This document shows positions 1 through 8,637 of a DNA stretch of 64,000 nucleotides, piece by piece. The DNA comes from Udaeobacter sp025935755. Its GTDB lineage: Bacteria > Verrucomicrobiota > Verrucomicrobiia > Chthoniobacterales > UBA10450. Both the position numbers and the translations under genes were made by a program. Under the pieces are notes generated by a model. The model saw nothing but the letters and a program-made list of their open reading frames with translations. It was not told where the DNA came from and did not search any database. The DNA lies in NCBI GenBank assembly GCA_036278715.1, contig DASUKN010000082.1:9469-73468 (forward strand), in the 5' to 3' direction. Numbering within the stretch: position 1 is the first letter of the stretch; every line of letters starts with the position of its first letter.

Positions 1-19
1 GGGGTTGAAGGAGCGCGTC

Positions 20-2626
20 ATGGGTACTTCCGCGGCTTCAGTTGCCGCTACCTGCTCCGTATGTGGTGAGGCGTTAAACAGAAAGGCCGAATGCCTGGCC
101 TGTCTTCTTCGCGCGGCTCTCGACAAGCCAGTTCCTGAGAGCACGGTGTCGCGCTCATTCATTTTTGGCGATTTCGAGATCGCGCGTTGCGACGATGGCT
201 CCCTGTGGGAACTGGGTCGGGGAGCAACGGGCGTGACGTATCTCGCGACCGACAGAGTTTTGCGTCGCAAGGTCGCGCTGAAAGTAGTCGAAGTGCCGGC
301 GAACATGCGCGGGTTACACGAACTGCATCAACGTTTCTTACGGGAAGCGCGTTCCGCGGCTTCCCTCCGGCATACCAATGTAGCGGCCATTTATCAGTTC
401 GGCGGTTCCCTGGATGATCGCCATCGATATTACGCAATGGAGTTAGTCGAAGGGGAAACACTTGAGGAACGCGTTCGCCGGTTAGGCCCTCTCGATGTCC
501 CGACAACGATCGACATTGCCCAGCAAGTCACCGCCGCGTTGCAGGCCGCAGAAGAACGCGGCCTTGTGCATCGCGATCTAAAGCCCGGCAATCTGATGCT
601 AGTGGAAGCGGCGCCATCGCCGCTTTCTTCTTCAAACGACGACACAACGAATGTGTCACGTCCACAAACAAAGAGCGCGGCGGGGGCTTCGCGTCCACGA
701 AGAAAGAACGCGACGGGGGCCTCGCGTCTGCAGGTAAAGGTCATCGACTTCGGCCTTGCCAAGACGATCAACCAAGCGGAATCCGACATGGACCTGACGC
801 ACGGCGGGTTCGTTGGCACGCCACATTTTGCGAGTCCGGAACAATTTCAACGCACACCAGTCGATGTCCGTTCCGACATTTACTCGTTAGGCGCGACCCT
901 CTGGTTTGCGTTAACCGGGAAAACGCCGTTTCCGGGCGGCAACGTGGAGGAAATTCACCTGGCACAACAAACGAATCCACTTCCAATAGAACAACTCAAA
1001 GTAGCTCGCGTCCCGGGCAGGTTCAGATTGCTGCTCCAGTCGATGCTTGCTAGCGAGCCGGCAGCACGCCCTGGACTACCAGCCCTGGCGTCCCACCTGC
1101 GACGCTGTTCGGCGCAGGGAACCGGTGTCCCTCGAATCGGCGTTGTGGTCGCGATGGTTAGCATCGTGGTTCTCTGCGCATCGGCATTTGTCGTTTTGCG
1201 TTCGCTGCGCATACCAGATTCAGTTTCGAATCCGGAGTTGTCAGAGAAAAGCATTGCGGTGCTGCCGTTCGAAAACGCCAGCCAGGATCCAAATGGGGAG
1301 TATCTGTCGGAAGGAATTTCTGAAGCGCTCATCAACAGTCTTTCTGAATTGCAACGATTGAGAGTAAGCGCGCGGTCGACCTCTTTTCAGTACAAGGGTA
1401 AAGATGTTGATCCACGGCAAGTCGGGCGCGACCTGCGAGTGGCCGCGATCCTCACCGGGCGGGTGCGACAATCACAAGATGCTCTGAGCATCCAGGTCGA
1501 TTTGGTAGATGCCGCCACAGGCGCGCAGCTTTGGGGCCAGGAGTACCACCGCAGCATTTCCGACGTGATCGCAGTCAAACAAACAATCGCACAAGAGGTT
1601 ACAGCAAAGCTGAAGTTGAAACTGACTGGCGACGAGCAACGCCGACTGGCGAAAGGCGATACCGCGAACACTGAGGCTTACCGATGTTATTTGCGGGGTC
1701 GTTATTTTTGGAACAAGCGGACTCCAGGCGGAATAAAACAAGCTATCGCCGAGTTCCAGCAGGCGATCGAGCGCGACCCGCATTTCGCTCTTGGCTATGT
1801 GGGCCTAGCGGATTGCTACACCGGGCTGACGTTTTACAGTTTTGCCGCGCCGCACGACGCCATGCCAAAGGCAAAGGAGTCCGCGCTGAAGGCACTCTCA
1901 TTGGATAACACAGTCGCCGAAGCTCATGCATCGCTGGCACATGTTGTTATGAATTATGATTGGGACTGGGCGACGGCAGAGAAAGAGTTCAAGCGCAGCA
2001 TCGAACTCAAACCCGATTACGCGACCGCTCATCAGTGGTATGCAATTCATTATCTAACGGCTACTAACCGGTTAGAAGACGCGATCCAGGAAATGAAGAG
2101 AGCGCTGGAACTCGAACCGGTGTCGCTCGTAATGAATACGTTTATGGGAGCGACGCTTTATTACTCGGGTCGGTACGATGACGCAATAGATCAATGCCGG
2201 AGGACGGTAGAAATGGATCCGACTTTCGCTGTCGCGCACTGGCACCTTGGACTCGCTTATGAGCAGAAGCAGGTTTTTGACAAGGCCATCGAAGAATTTA
2301 AAAAAGCGATCCCTTTGTCACAAAGCAGCCCGTTAATGATGGCTGCGCTTGGTCACGCGTATGCGAGGGCGAAGAAAACGGACGAGGCAAATAAGATCCT
2401 CAACGAATTAAACGACCTCTCAAAGCGCGAGTACGTTTCACCCCTGGGAACGGCGCAGATCTATGTAGCTCTGGGCGAGAACGAGAAGGCATTTGGATTG
2501 CTGGAAAAAGCCTACGCGGATCGCTCATTCCATTTGGTCAATCTGAACGTATCGCCACAGTTCAAAGAGTTGAGGTCAAGCCCTCGATTTCAAGACCTGG
2601 TGCGACGGATTGGCCTTGCCCGGTGA
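20..2626 (+). CDS. Membrane-anchored Ser/Thr protein kinase with TPR repeats
   Basis: Hanks-type kinase that probably phosphorylates regulatory partners; its substrate is unknown. A small Cys ribbon (CSVC and CLAC, residues 12-28) precedes the kinase domain (about 50-360), which has the glycine loop GRGATGV, the VALK lysine, HRDLKPGN near residue 183, VIDFGLAK near 242 and ASPEQ. One membrane helix follows at about 373-393, then a TolB/FlgO-like segment starting SIAVLPFENAS and a row of TPR units to the C-terminus. ATG at 20 is chosen because AAGGAG lies 6 bases upstream; TTG at 5 is also in frame. About 42 extra residues between the catalytic loop and DFG come from repeat DNA at 605-730. All catalytic motifs are intact, so it should be active. 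Confidence 0.93.
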   Translation: MGTSAASVAATCSVCGEALNRKAECLACLLRAALDKPVPESTVSRSFIFGDFEIARCDDGSLWELGRGATGVTYLATDRVLRRKVALKVVEVPANMRGLHELHQRFLREARSAASLRHTNVAAIYQFGGSLDDRHRYYAMELVEGETLEERVRRLGPLDVPTTIDIAQQVTAALQAAEERGLVHRDLKPGNLMLVEAAPSPLSSSNDDTTNVSRPQTKSAAGASRPRRKNATGASRLQVKVIDFGLAKTINQAESDMDLTHGGFVGTPHFASPEQFQRTPVDVRSDIYSLGATLWFALTGKTPFPGGNVEEIHLAQQTNPLPIEQLKVARVPGRFRLLLQSMLASEPAARPGLPALASHLRRCSAQGTGVPRIGVVVAMVSIVVLCASAFVVLRSLRIPDSVSNPELSEKSIAVLPFENASQDPNGEYLSEGISEALINSLSELQRLRVSARSTSFQYKGKDVDPRQVGRDLRVAAILTGRVRQSQDALSIQVDLVDAATGAQLWGQEYHRSISDVIAVKQTIAQEVTAKLKLKLTGDEQRRLAKGDTANTEAYRCYLRGRYFWNKRTPGGIKQAIAEFQQAIERDPHFALGYVGLADCYTGLTFYSFAAPHDAMPKAKESALKALSLDNTVAEAHASLAHVVMNYDWDWATAEKEFKRSIELKPDYATAHQWYAIHYLTATNRLEDAIQEMKRALELEPVSLVMNTFMGATLYYSGRYDDAIDQCRRTVEMDPTFAVAHWHLGLAYEQKQVFDKAIEEFKKAIPLSQSSPLMMAALGHAYARAKKTDEANKILNELNDLSKREYVSPLGTAQIYVALGENEKAFGLLEKAYADRSFHLVNLNVSPQFKELRSSPRFQDLVRRIGLAR
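605..730. repeat. In-frame repeat insert in kinase gene
   Basis: The stretch starts with a perfect hairpin at 606-625 (AAGCGGCG, 4-base loop, CGCCGCTT) and continues with about two and a half degenerate units of roughly 30-33 bases, each encoding a peptide like GASRPRRKNAT. It separates the HRD catalytic loop from DFG, which are normally much closer in this kinase family. The reading frame stays open. Confidence 0.7.
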
Positions 2627-2661
2627 GCGCGCAGACAAGCAAATCCATCTCTCTTTATTCG

Positions 2662-2694
2662 GCGTTGGACGTTGAGCGTTGGGCGTTGGACGTT
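2662..2694. repeat. CGTTGRR heptad repeat
   Basis: Four to five head-to-tail copies of a 7-base word close to CGTTGGA or CGTTGAG lie between the kinase stop and the next start codon. The same word recurs at 18091-18125 and, as an inverted pair, at 20500-20598. Confidence 0.75.
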
Positions 2695-2706
2695 TGCTCA
2701 CTCGAT

Positions 2707-3606
2707 ATGAGCTCGGAACCAAATTCCGCTTTGTTGATCGTTGCGCACGGCTCGACAATGAACCCCGACTCGAGCGCACCGACACTGGCACACGCGGCGG
2801 AGATTCGGCGGCGAAAAGCCTTTGCGGACGTGCAGTGCGCATTTTGGAAAGAAGAGCCCAGCTTGCGCGACGCGCTGTTTCTGTTCGATGCCGAATCGAT
2901 CCATGAAGTTTACGTGGTGCCGAATTTCATCAGCGAAGGGTATTTCACGCAGATGGTCGTGCCGCGTGAGCTTGAGCTAAAAGGACGAACCACCAAGCGA
3001 TCGAACGGACAGATCTGGAGATATTCTGAGCCGGTTGGAAATCATGCGCTGATGACGGATCTGCTGCTGAAGCGCGCCCACGACATCGCGCCTGACATAG
3101 CTCTGGCCGACACCAGCTTGCTGATCGTTGCCCACGGAACCGATTTGAATGAAAACAGCGCGGTCGCCGCGAAGCGCGAGGCGGAAAAAATCCGGGCGCT
3201 CGGAAAATACGCGGCTGTGCTCAATGTTTACATGGAAGAACCGCCGCTCGTGTCTGACTGGCGCGGATTAACCACAACTCCGAATGTAGTTGTGGTGCCA
3301 TTCTTTATTTCTGATGGATTACACAGCTACGAAGACATTCCGCAATTGCTTGGCATTGCGTCTCGTCATCCTGAGCGAATCCCGCATACTCGGGAGGAGT
3401 CGAAGGATCCCGCGATGAAACTTTTAGATACCTCTACGGGATCCCTCGACTTCGTCGGCGATGACAAGTCTTCCGATAGCCGGGAAATCTTCCGACACAA
3501 TCCGCACCACATGGACGGTCGCAGATTATTCTACGCTCCATCCATCGGGACCGATCCGGGTTTTGCCGACATCATCCTTGAGCAGGCTTTCTCTGCAAAA
3601 AGTTGA
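2707..3606 (+). CDS. CbiX-like chelatase, two-domain
   Basis: Resembles sirohydrochlorin cobalto/ferrochelatases of the CbiX family, which insert metal into a tetrapyrrole in the cytoplasm. Two copies of the fold are visible: one opens with LLIVAHGSTMNPDS and continues to VVPNFISEGYFT, the second opens with LLIVAHGTDLNENS and continues to VVPFFISDGLHSYED. The histidine after IVA is the likely metal ligand in each half. ATG at 2707 is preferred over an in-frame GTG at 2623, because the upstream part is heptad-repeat DNA. About 35 residues near the C-terminus (3364-3467) are a translated palindromic repeat. The Fe-S gene at 4295 is probably functionally linked, because the two are fused in Deinococcus DR2241-type proteins. 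Confidence 0.8.
   Translation: MSSEPNSALLIVAHGSTMNPDSSAPTLAHAAEIRRRKAFADVQCAFWKEEPSLRDALFLFDAESIHEVYVVPNFISEGYFTQMVVPRELELKGRTTKRSNGQIWRYSEPVGNHALMTDLLLKRAHDIAPDIALADTSLLIVAHGTDLNENSAVAAKREAEKIRALGKYAAVLNVYMEEPPLVSDWRGLTTTPNVVVVPFFISDGLHSYEDIPQLLGIASRHPERIPHTREESKDPAMKLLDTSTGSLDFVGDDKSSDSREIFRHNPHHMDGRRLFYAPSIGTDPGFADIILEQAFSAKS
3364..3467. repeat. Palindromic element inside cbiX-like gene
   Basis: The element opens with CGTCATCCTGAGCG and closes with CGGCGATGACAAG, with GAAGGATCCCGCG and CGGGATCCCTCG pairing in between. It belongs to the TCATTCCGAGCGAAG family seen between genes at 19211, 23359, 47180 and 55041. It is read through in frame and lengthens the protein between two conserved segments. 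Confidence 0.75.
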
Positions 3607-3654
3607 AATCCTGCTAGCGCTTGGCTTCTTATTCGCCAGATTGCTTTCCCGCGA

Positions 3655-4113
3655 ATGACAGAAACCACGTGCAAAAAGCTCCAGGAGATCGGCGCGTTCG
3701 CGCTCGCCGGCGGATGCACCCGCAAACGAATGAAGGAAGTCGTGGAGATGATTCGCGCCGCACGGGATTACCGCTGGGTCGGCGTTTACAAAATCATCAA
3801 GGATGAATTCGTAATTCTGGCGGAAACAGGCAAGGAGCCGGCGACGTATCCACGGTTCCCAATTAGTCAGGGCTTATGCGGGGCTGCGCTGGAATCGGGC
3901 AAAGCCGTCATTGTGGGCGACGTGAGCAAGGATGTCCGCTATCTCCCGACTTTTCATACAACCCGTTCGGAGATCATCGTCCCAATGCGCAACGATCACC
4001 GGCACGTTCTCGGCATGCTCGATGCCGAGAGCGATAAATTGAATGCGTTCGACGACGAGGACCTGCAGTTTCTCGAGCGCGCAGGCGGCCTCATCGCTCA
4101 TTGTTTGCATTAG
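3655..4113 (+). CDS. GAF domain protein
   Basis: A single GAF domain fills this 152-residue protein: YRWVGVYKI, then the ligand-pocket region PISQGLCGAALESGKAVIVGDV, then RSEIIVPM and LGMLDAESD. It resembles the free methionine-(R)-sulfoxide reductase branch of GAF proteins in length and in the LCG cysteine. The second catalytic cysteine expected near the PTFH stretch is not there, so reductase activity is doubtful and a small-molecule sensor is as likely. It lies 48 bases after the CbiX-like gene and may be co-transcribed with it. Confidence 0.75.
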   Translation: MTETTCKKLQEIGAFALAGGCTRKRMKEVVEMIRAARDYRWVGVYKIIKDEFVILAETGKEPATYPRFPISQGLCGAALESGKAVIVGDVSKDVRYLPTFHTTRSEIIVPMRNDHRHVLGMLDAESDKLNAFDDEDLQFLERAGGLIAHCLH

Positions 4114-4125
4114 ACTGCAGGGAGT

Positions 4126-4142
4126 GACGGCTGCCAGCCGTC
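4126..4142. repeat. Short palindrome
   Basis: GACGGCTGCCAGCCGTC is a hairpin in the gap between the GAF gene and the Fe-S gene. It matches the arms of the GACGGCGGTC-type element at 4971-5042. Confidence 0.5.
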
Positions 4143-4294
4143 GTCAATCGACTGTCGCGCAGGCCATCGTTTCTTCGGTTCGCGTAAAGCGCGGTTTGGA
4201 GTGGTCGGCTTGACGCCTCTCTCAGCAGTCAATTTTGACGATCCTATTCGAACGGGCACGATTCCATTTCGATTCAAATGTAATATCGAAATCC

Positions 4295-4975
4295 ATGGAC
4301 AACGTATTGAGAAGCTCCCTGACGCCCCCGTTCTACTTCGGTCAGATCCTGGTCCAAAACGTAAACGGCGCCATGTTTGTCCTGTCGCATCGGGATGACC
4401 AGTCACTCCACCAGTTGCAACGGTTTCGAGATGCGGAAGACGCAGCGAAAATCGCGAGGTTCGATGACGCAGGAAATTATCGGCCCCTTAAAACGGCACC
4501 GAACTTACGACATGGCTGGCGGCTGGAGCTTGCCACGATCGAAGATCTGAGACGTGCGCTGAATTATTTTTATCCGGCGCGGCTGGCGGCCTTCGCTGCT
4601 TGGAAGAGCGGACATCTTGAAACGACGCCGTTGCGCAAGACACTCGAGCGTCAGTCAGGAATGTATCGCGTCGCCGCGAAAATTTCCGATCCACAGATCA
4701 ACGCTCTCGTCGCGGATTTTTGCCGGTCTGACACCGGATGTCTGCGAACGATTCTGTGGAGACGTGATGGGAAAGGTGCAATCGCGTCGACAAAATTGCC
4801 GGGTGAGAAGTTTGATCCGGCGTGCGATCAGGCGACAGCTTCAATTCCGCCGGGGTCAACGTCCCCAGCTACAAGAGCAGATTCGTCTACAGTTCCGCTG
4901 CTTTGCCAGGAAGGGTGCAATCTTCTGGTCGCAGAGTGCCGCAAAGTCGTGAAGGGCGAGAATCCGACTTTGTAG
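4295..4975 (+). CDS. DR2241-like iron-sulfur protein
   Basis: This 226-residue protein resembles the stabilising and 4Fe-4S domains found C-terminal to CbiX in Deinococcus DR2241. The N-terminal half (PPFYFGQILV, then WRLELATIEDLRRALNYFYP) matches the stabilising part. Cysteines in FCRSDTGC, PACDQ and LLCQEGCNLLVAECR could bind the cluster. The assignment rests on recalled family patterns, so it is moderate. ATG at 4295 is chosen over TTG at 4235. Its TAG stop lies inside the first bases of the palindromic element at 4971, so the C-terminus may have been trimmed or extended by that insertion. Probable role: electron or metal handling with the CbiX-like protein in siroheme or corrinoid synthesis. 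Confidence 0.6.
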   Translation: MDNVLRSSLTPPFYFGQILVQNVNGAMFVLSHRDDQSLHQLQRFRDAEDAAKIARFDDAGNYRPLKTAPNLRHGWRLELATIEDLRRALNYFYPARLAAFAAWKSGHLETTPLRKTLERQSGMYRVAAKISDPQINALVADFCRSDTGCLRTILWRRDGKGAIASTKLPGEKFDPACDQATASIPPGSTSPATRADSSTVPLLCQEGCNLLVAECRKVVKGENPTL

Positions 4976-5042
4976 CGGCGCTCCATGAGCGCCGGATGGT
5001 TTTTCAGCGATAGTTGACGGCGGTCACAGACCGCCGCTACAG
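4971..5042. repeat. TGTAGCGGCG palindromic element
   Basis: TGTAGCGGCG at the left end is matched by CGCCGCTACA at the right end, with internal hairpins GGCGCTCCATGAGCGCC and GGCGGTCACAGACCGCC. It contributes the stop codon of the preceding gene and ends 9 bases before the next ATG. Confidence 0.8.
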
Positions 5043-5051
5043 CAAACACTG

Positions 5052-6314
5052 ATGATCATTCGCTCGCCCATTGTTGTCACGATGGACGGATCACCTGTCA
5101 ACAACGGCGCGGTCGTCGTGACCGAAGATCGAATAGTTGATGTCGGCCAGTTTGATCAGATTAGAGCGCGCAACAGCGGCGAGATTTTCGATTTGGGCGA
5201 ACGAGCAATATTGCCTGGGCTGATCAACGCACATTGTCACCTCGATTACACCTGTTTGCGCGGAAAGATTCCGCCACAGAGATCTTTCACCGATTGGATC
5301 CGCGCGATCAACGCACAAAAGTCGGAGTTGTCGCCGGAAGACTATGTTGCATCGATTAAAGAGGGTTTCGCAGAAGCGAAAAGATTCGGCACAACTACGA
5401 TCGCTGATTTGACCGCTTTCCCGGAATTGATCCCCGATATTCCGGTGCCGATTCGCACCTGGTGGTTTGCGGAACTGATCGACATTCGCGCACCGGAACA
5501 CGCAAACGAAATTGTCGACTCTGCAATCGAATCGGTAAGATCATCCCCGGAGTTCGCGGCCTCCTCCCCGGTTTCAAAGCGGTTCCGTCGTCGCGGGATC
5601 GCCGCACTCCAAACCGCGTCGTGGGGACTCGCGCCGCACGCGTTGTTCACCGCGTCGAAAAATCTTTTTAAACGGTGCGAAGAAATTGCGGAACGCGAAC
5701 ACGTTCTTCTCACGACACATTTGGCCGAATCGCGCGAAGAAATGGAGATGTTCCGCGAGGGTTCGGGCCCGCTTTACGAATTTCTCGAGGGTATTGGACG
5801 TCCGATGGATGACTGTGGGAATAAGACGCCGTTGCAAGTTTTCGTCGGCGCGAGCGGGAGTCGCCCTCTGCCGTGGATCGTGGCGCATCTCAACGAATTG
5901 ACCGAAGGGGATTTTGGTTTGCTGCAACAATTCAATCCAAAATTCCACATCGTGCACTGTCCCAGGAGCCACGACTATTTTGAGCATAGCCCGTTCGAAT
6001 TGGAGCGTGTTCGCTCGCTCGGTTTCAATGTTTGCCTCGGGACAGACAGCCTTGCGAGCAACGATACCCTGAGCTTGTTCGATGAGATGCGCGCGTTCCA
6101 AAAGCAATTCCCCACCGTTTCCGGAGAGGAGATTCTTAAAATGGTGACCGCAAATCCCGCGCGCGCATTGCACCAGGAAAATGCGCTGGGAAAAATCCGC
6201 AGCGGCGCGTTTGCCGATCTGATCGCAGTGCCCGTCAATGGCCCGGGATTGTTTGAAGAAATTGTCGCTTTTACGGGGGAGCCGTGGATGATGATGGCCG
6301 GTCGAGTTCAGTAA
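5052..6314 (+). CDS. Amidohydrolase (cytosine/aminofutalosine deaminase-like)
   Basis: Metal-dependent hydrolase of the amidohydrolase superfamily, ATZ/TRZ-like branch. The metal site is visible as NAHCHLDYT (HxH, about residue 57), a histidine in TTHLAES, HCPRSH, and the aspartate of LGTDSLASND. The substrate is not set by the sequence; aminodeoxyfutalosine or another amino-heterocycle is plausible. The final segment IRSGAFADLIAVP is the usual composite beta-sandwich. A stretch at about residues 172-189 (SKRFRRRGIAALQTAS) is read from a palindromic repeat, and the conserved WGLAPHA resumes right after it. Confidence 0.82.
   Translation: MIIRSPIVVTMDGSPVNNGAVVVTEDRIVDVGQFDQIRARNSGEIFDLGERAILPGLINAHCHLDYTCLRGKIPPQRSFTDWIRAINAQKSELSPEDYVASIKEGFAEAKRFGTTTIADLTAFPELIPDIPVPIRTWWFAELIDIRAPEHANEIVDSAIESVRSSPEFAASSPVSKRFRRRGIAALQTASWGLAPHALFTASKNLFKRCEEIAEREHVLLTTHLAESREEMEMFREGSGPLYEFLEGIGRPMDDCGNKTPLQVFVGASGSRPLPWIVAHLNELTEGDFGLLQQFNPKFHIVHCPRSHDYFEHSPFELERVRSLGFNVCLGTDSLASNDTLSLFDEMRAFQKQFPTVSGEEILKMVTANPARALHQENALGKIRSGAFADLIAVPVNGPGLFEEIVAFTGEPWMMMAGRVQ
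5573..5617. repeat. In-frame repeat in amidohydrolase gene
   Basis: AAAGCGG and CGCCGCACTCCAAA at the two ends match, in reverse complement, the TTTTGGAGTGCGGCG element between genes at 48060-48112. The gene stays open across it. Confidence 0.55.
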
Positions 6315-6318
6315 AACA

Positions 6319-8601
6319 ATGGGCTTGGGCATCACCGGCAGCCTGGATCAACGGACAAATTCAATCCGGCACACGCCCCGGCGCGGCCAAATCTCGGTCC
6401 GTTCACGCGCGGCATTCTGTTTCTCCTGTTCCTTTTGTCGGAATTCTCCGGACTTGTGTATCAAGTCGTCTGGGTTCGGATGGCCTTCGCATCTTTCGGC
6501 GTCATCATCCAGGTGTTGTCGGTCGTTCTATCAATTTTCATGCTCGGATTGTCGTTAGGGGCATGGGCCGGCGGCCGGTCGGTTGCTTTGATTGCTCGCA
6601 AAACCGGGTGCTCCGCCCTGTTGTTTTACTCTGGAATAGAAGTGCTGATCGGAATCGGGGCGTTTGTCGTGCCGGCATTGTTCTCGATCGCAGGTAGTCT
6701 GCTTTTGTCCGCCGGCGAAGCCGATTCCACGCGTTACCTTTTTCTGTCTGCGGTCGCGCTAGGGCTTTCCATTCTGCCGTGGTGCATTTTCATGGGAGCG
6801 ACTTTCCCGTTCATGATGGCGTTCGTGCGGGAAAACGATCATCGCAACATGGACAACTTCAGTTTTCTTTACGTGGCGAACGTTCTCGGCGCGATGTCCG
6901 GCGCGTTGCTGAGTGTGTTTGTATTGGTGGAGTTGCTCGGTTTCCGTCACACACTTTGGGTAGCAGCAGCGAGCAATTTCACGGCCGCGGCGATCTCGGC
7001 ATTCCTCGCATTGCGCAGTAGCAGTCATAATCGTGCGACAACGAACGCGAAAGACATCTCTCCAGCAGTGCGGCCAATTTCCCGGGCACAGCGCGATCGT
7101 CGCTTCTTTCTGTTACTACTGTTTTTGACAGGATTCACAGCCCTCGCAATGGAAGTCGTGTCGACGCGAGCATTCACACCTGTGTTGAAAACACAGGTCT
7201 ATTCGTTTGCACTGATTCTCTTCGTATCTGGCGGCGACTTTTTGCGGATCGTGTCTTTACCGCCGCGATCTCCACACAAATTCGGTGCGTTCAGTTGCAG
7301 TTTTGCTGTCGATCGTTTCAGTGGCGGTGTTTCTTCCGATCATATTCAGCGATCTGCGGCTGTTCGTTAGGCCATCGGAGACGATGGCCAGGTGGGGCGG
7401 CGCAGTGGTGCTTTTAAGCATTACCCCATTTTGCGCTGGTTTAGGTTATCTGACTCCACGCCTGATCGATAGCTACGCCTTGGGAGATCCAGCAGCGGCC
7501 GGGCGTGCGTACGCGATAAATGTGCTCGGCTGCATTGTCGGTTCCACTCGTTGCGTCCGACCTGTTGTTGCCGTGGATCGGAGAACGGTTCGGCCTGGTC
7601 TTTCTCGGCGCGCCTTTTGTTTTGCTACTGATATTCAGCGCCGCATCTCTCCCGGTGTGGTATCGATGGATGAACGCCGCGATCTCGATGGCGTTGATGG
7701 TCTGGTCGCTCGGGTACTCCGTCGATTTTGCCCGGCTGATCAAGCGGAATTCTGATCACACGGAAATCCGTCGCGATTACGCTGCGTCCGTCGTTTCCAG
7801 CGGGCAGGGCCTTCAGAAACAACTTTACGTAAACGGCATAGTCATGACTCTGCTTGTGCCCGCGACCAAATTCATGGCGCATTTGCCGTTGGCGTTGCAT
7901 CAAGGCAAACCGAACTCGGTACTAATCATCTGTTTTGGAATGGGCACCACGTACAGATCGGCTCTGAGTTGGAACATCGAAACAACCGCAGTGGAATTGA
8001 TACCGAGCGTCAAAGAGGCATTCGGGTTTTATCATGCCGACGCGCTACAGGTGCTCAAAAATCCAAAGGGCCAAATCGTCATTGATGACGGGCGGCGATT
8101 CCTGAATCGGACACGTGAAAAGTTCGACGTGATCGTGATCGATCCGCCTCCGCCACTCGAAGCGGCGGGGTCGAGCCTGCTGTACTCGGAGGAATTCTAT
8201 TGGCCACCTAGGTTCCATCCGGATCGCCGGAATCGCGGCAAGCGGTGTTTCGGTCCCTTGTGAATTCGTTCAGATTCGTTCGCTGCTTCGTTTCGATAGG
8301 CGATTTGGGCCTGCACGTGCTTGCTTCTGAGGAACCAATCTCCAATGTCTCCACTGAGCAGATAGCCGCGCGAATGCCCGTCCGAGCCAGTCTGGATTTG
8401 GTAGAATGGACGCCTTCAAAAGAACCGGCCAGCTACGTTAACGAACTCTTGTCAAGGGAAGTCCGCGTCGATTCGCTTTTGAATGCTGACGCCGCTGTTC
8501 GAATCACTGACGATCATCCGTATAACGAAATTATTTTTTGGGGAACCACGTGCATTGACCTGCGGCGCTTGGGGTTCAGATACAACGGTGTTGCTCCTTG
8601 A
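6319..8601 (+). pseudogene. Frameshifted membrane/spermidine-synthase-like gene
   Basis: Reading must switch frame at least three times (near 7217, 7541 and 8205) to recover one protein. The first part (from about 6405) has many membrane helices, starting FLLFLLSEFSGLVYQVVW. The second continues SYLAATFCGSCLYRRDLH and GLGYLTPRLID. The third, LVASDLLLPWIGERFGL, leads into a spermidine-synthase-like Rossmann part (LIICFGMGTTYRSAL, VIVIDPPPP). The last part is PESRQAVFRSL to the stop at 8601. This is the layout of fused MFS/spermidine-synthase proteins. No in-frame ATG serves the first segment; ATG at 6319 is in another frame. It is either a decayed gene or one damaged by assembly indels. Confidence 0.8.
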
Positions 8602-8637
8602 GGTTGCCGGGGGCTGTCGGTTCCGTAAACTCGGCGT

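Noticed and set aside
5574..6335. 253-codon minus-strand open frame
   Set aside because: Antisense to the amidohydrolase with clear catalytic motifs; no family likeness of its own.
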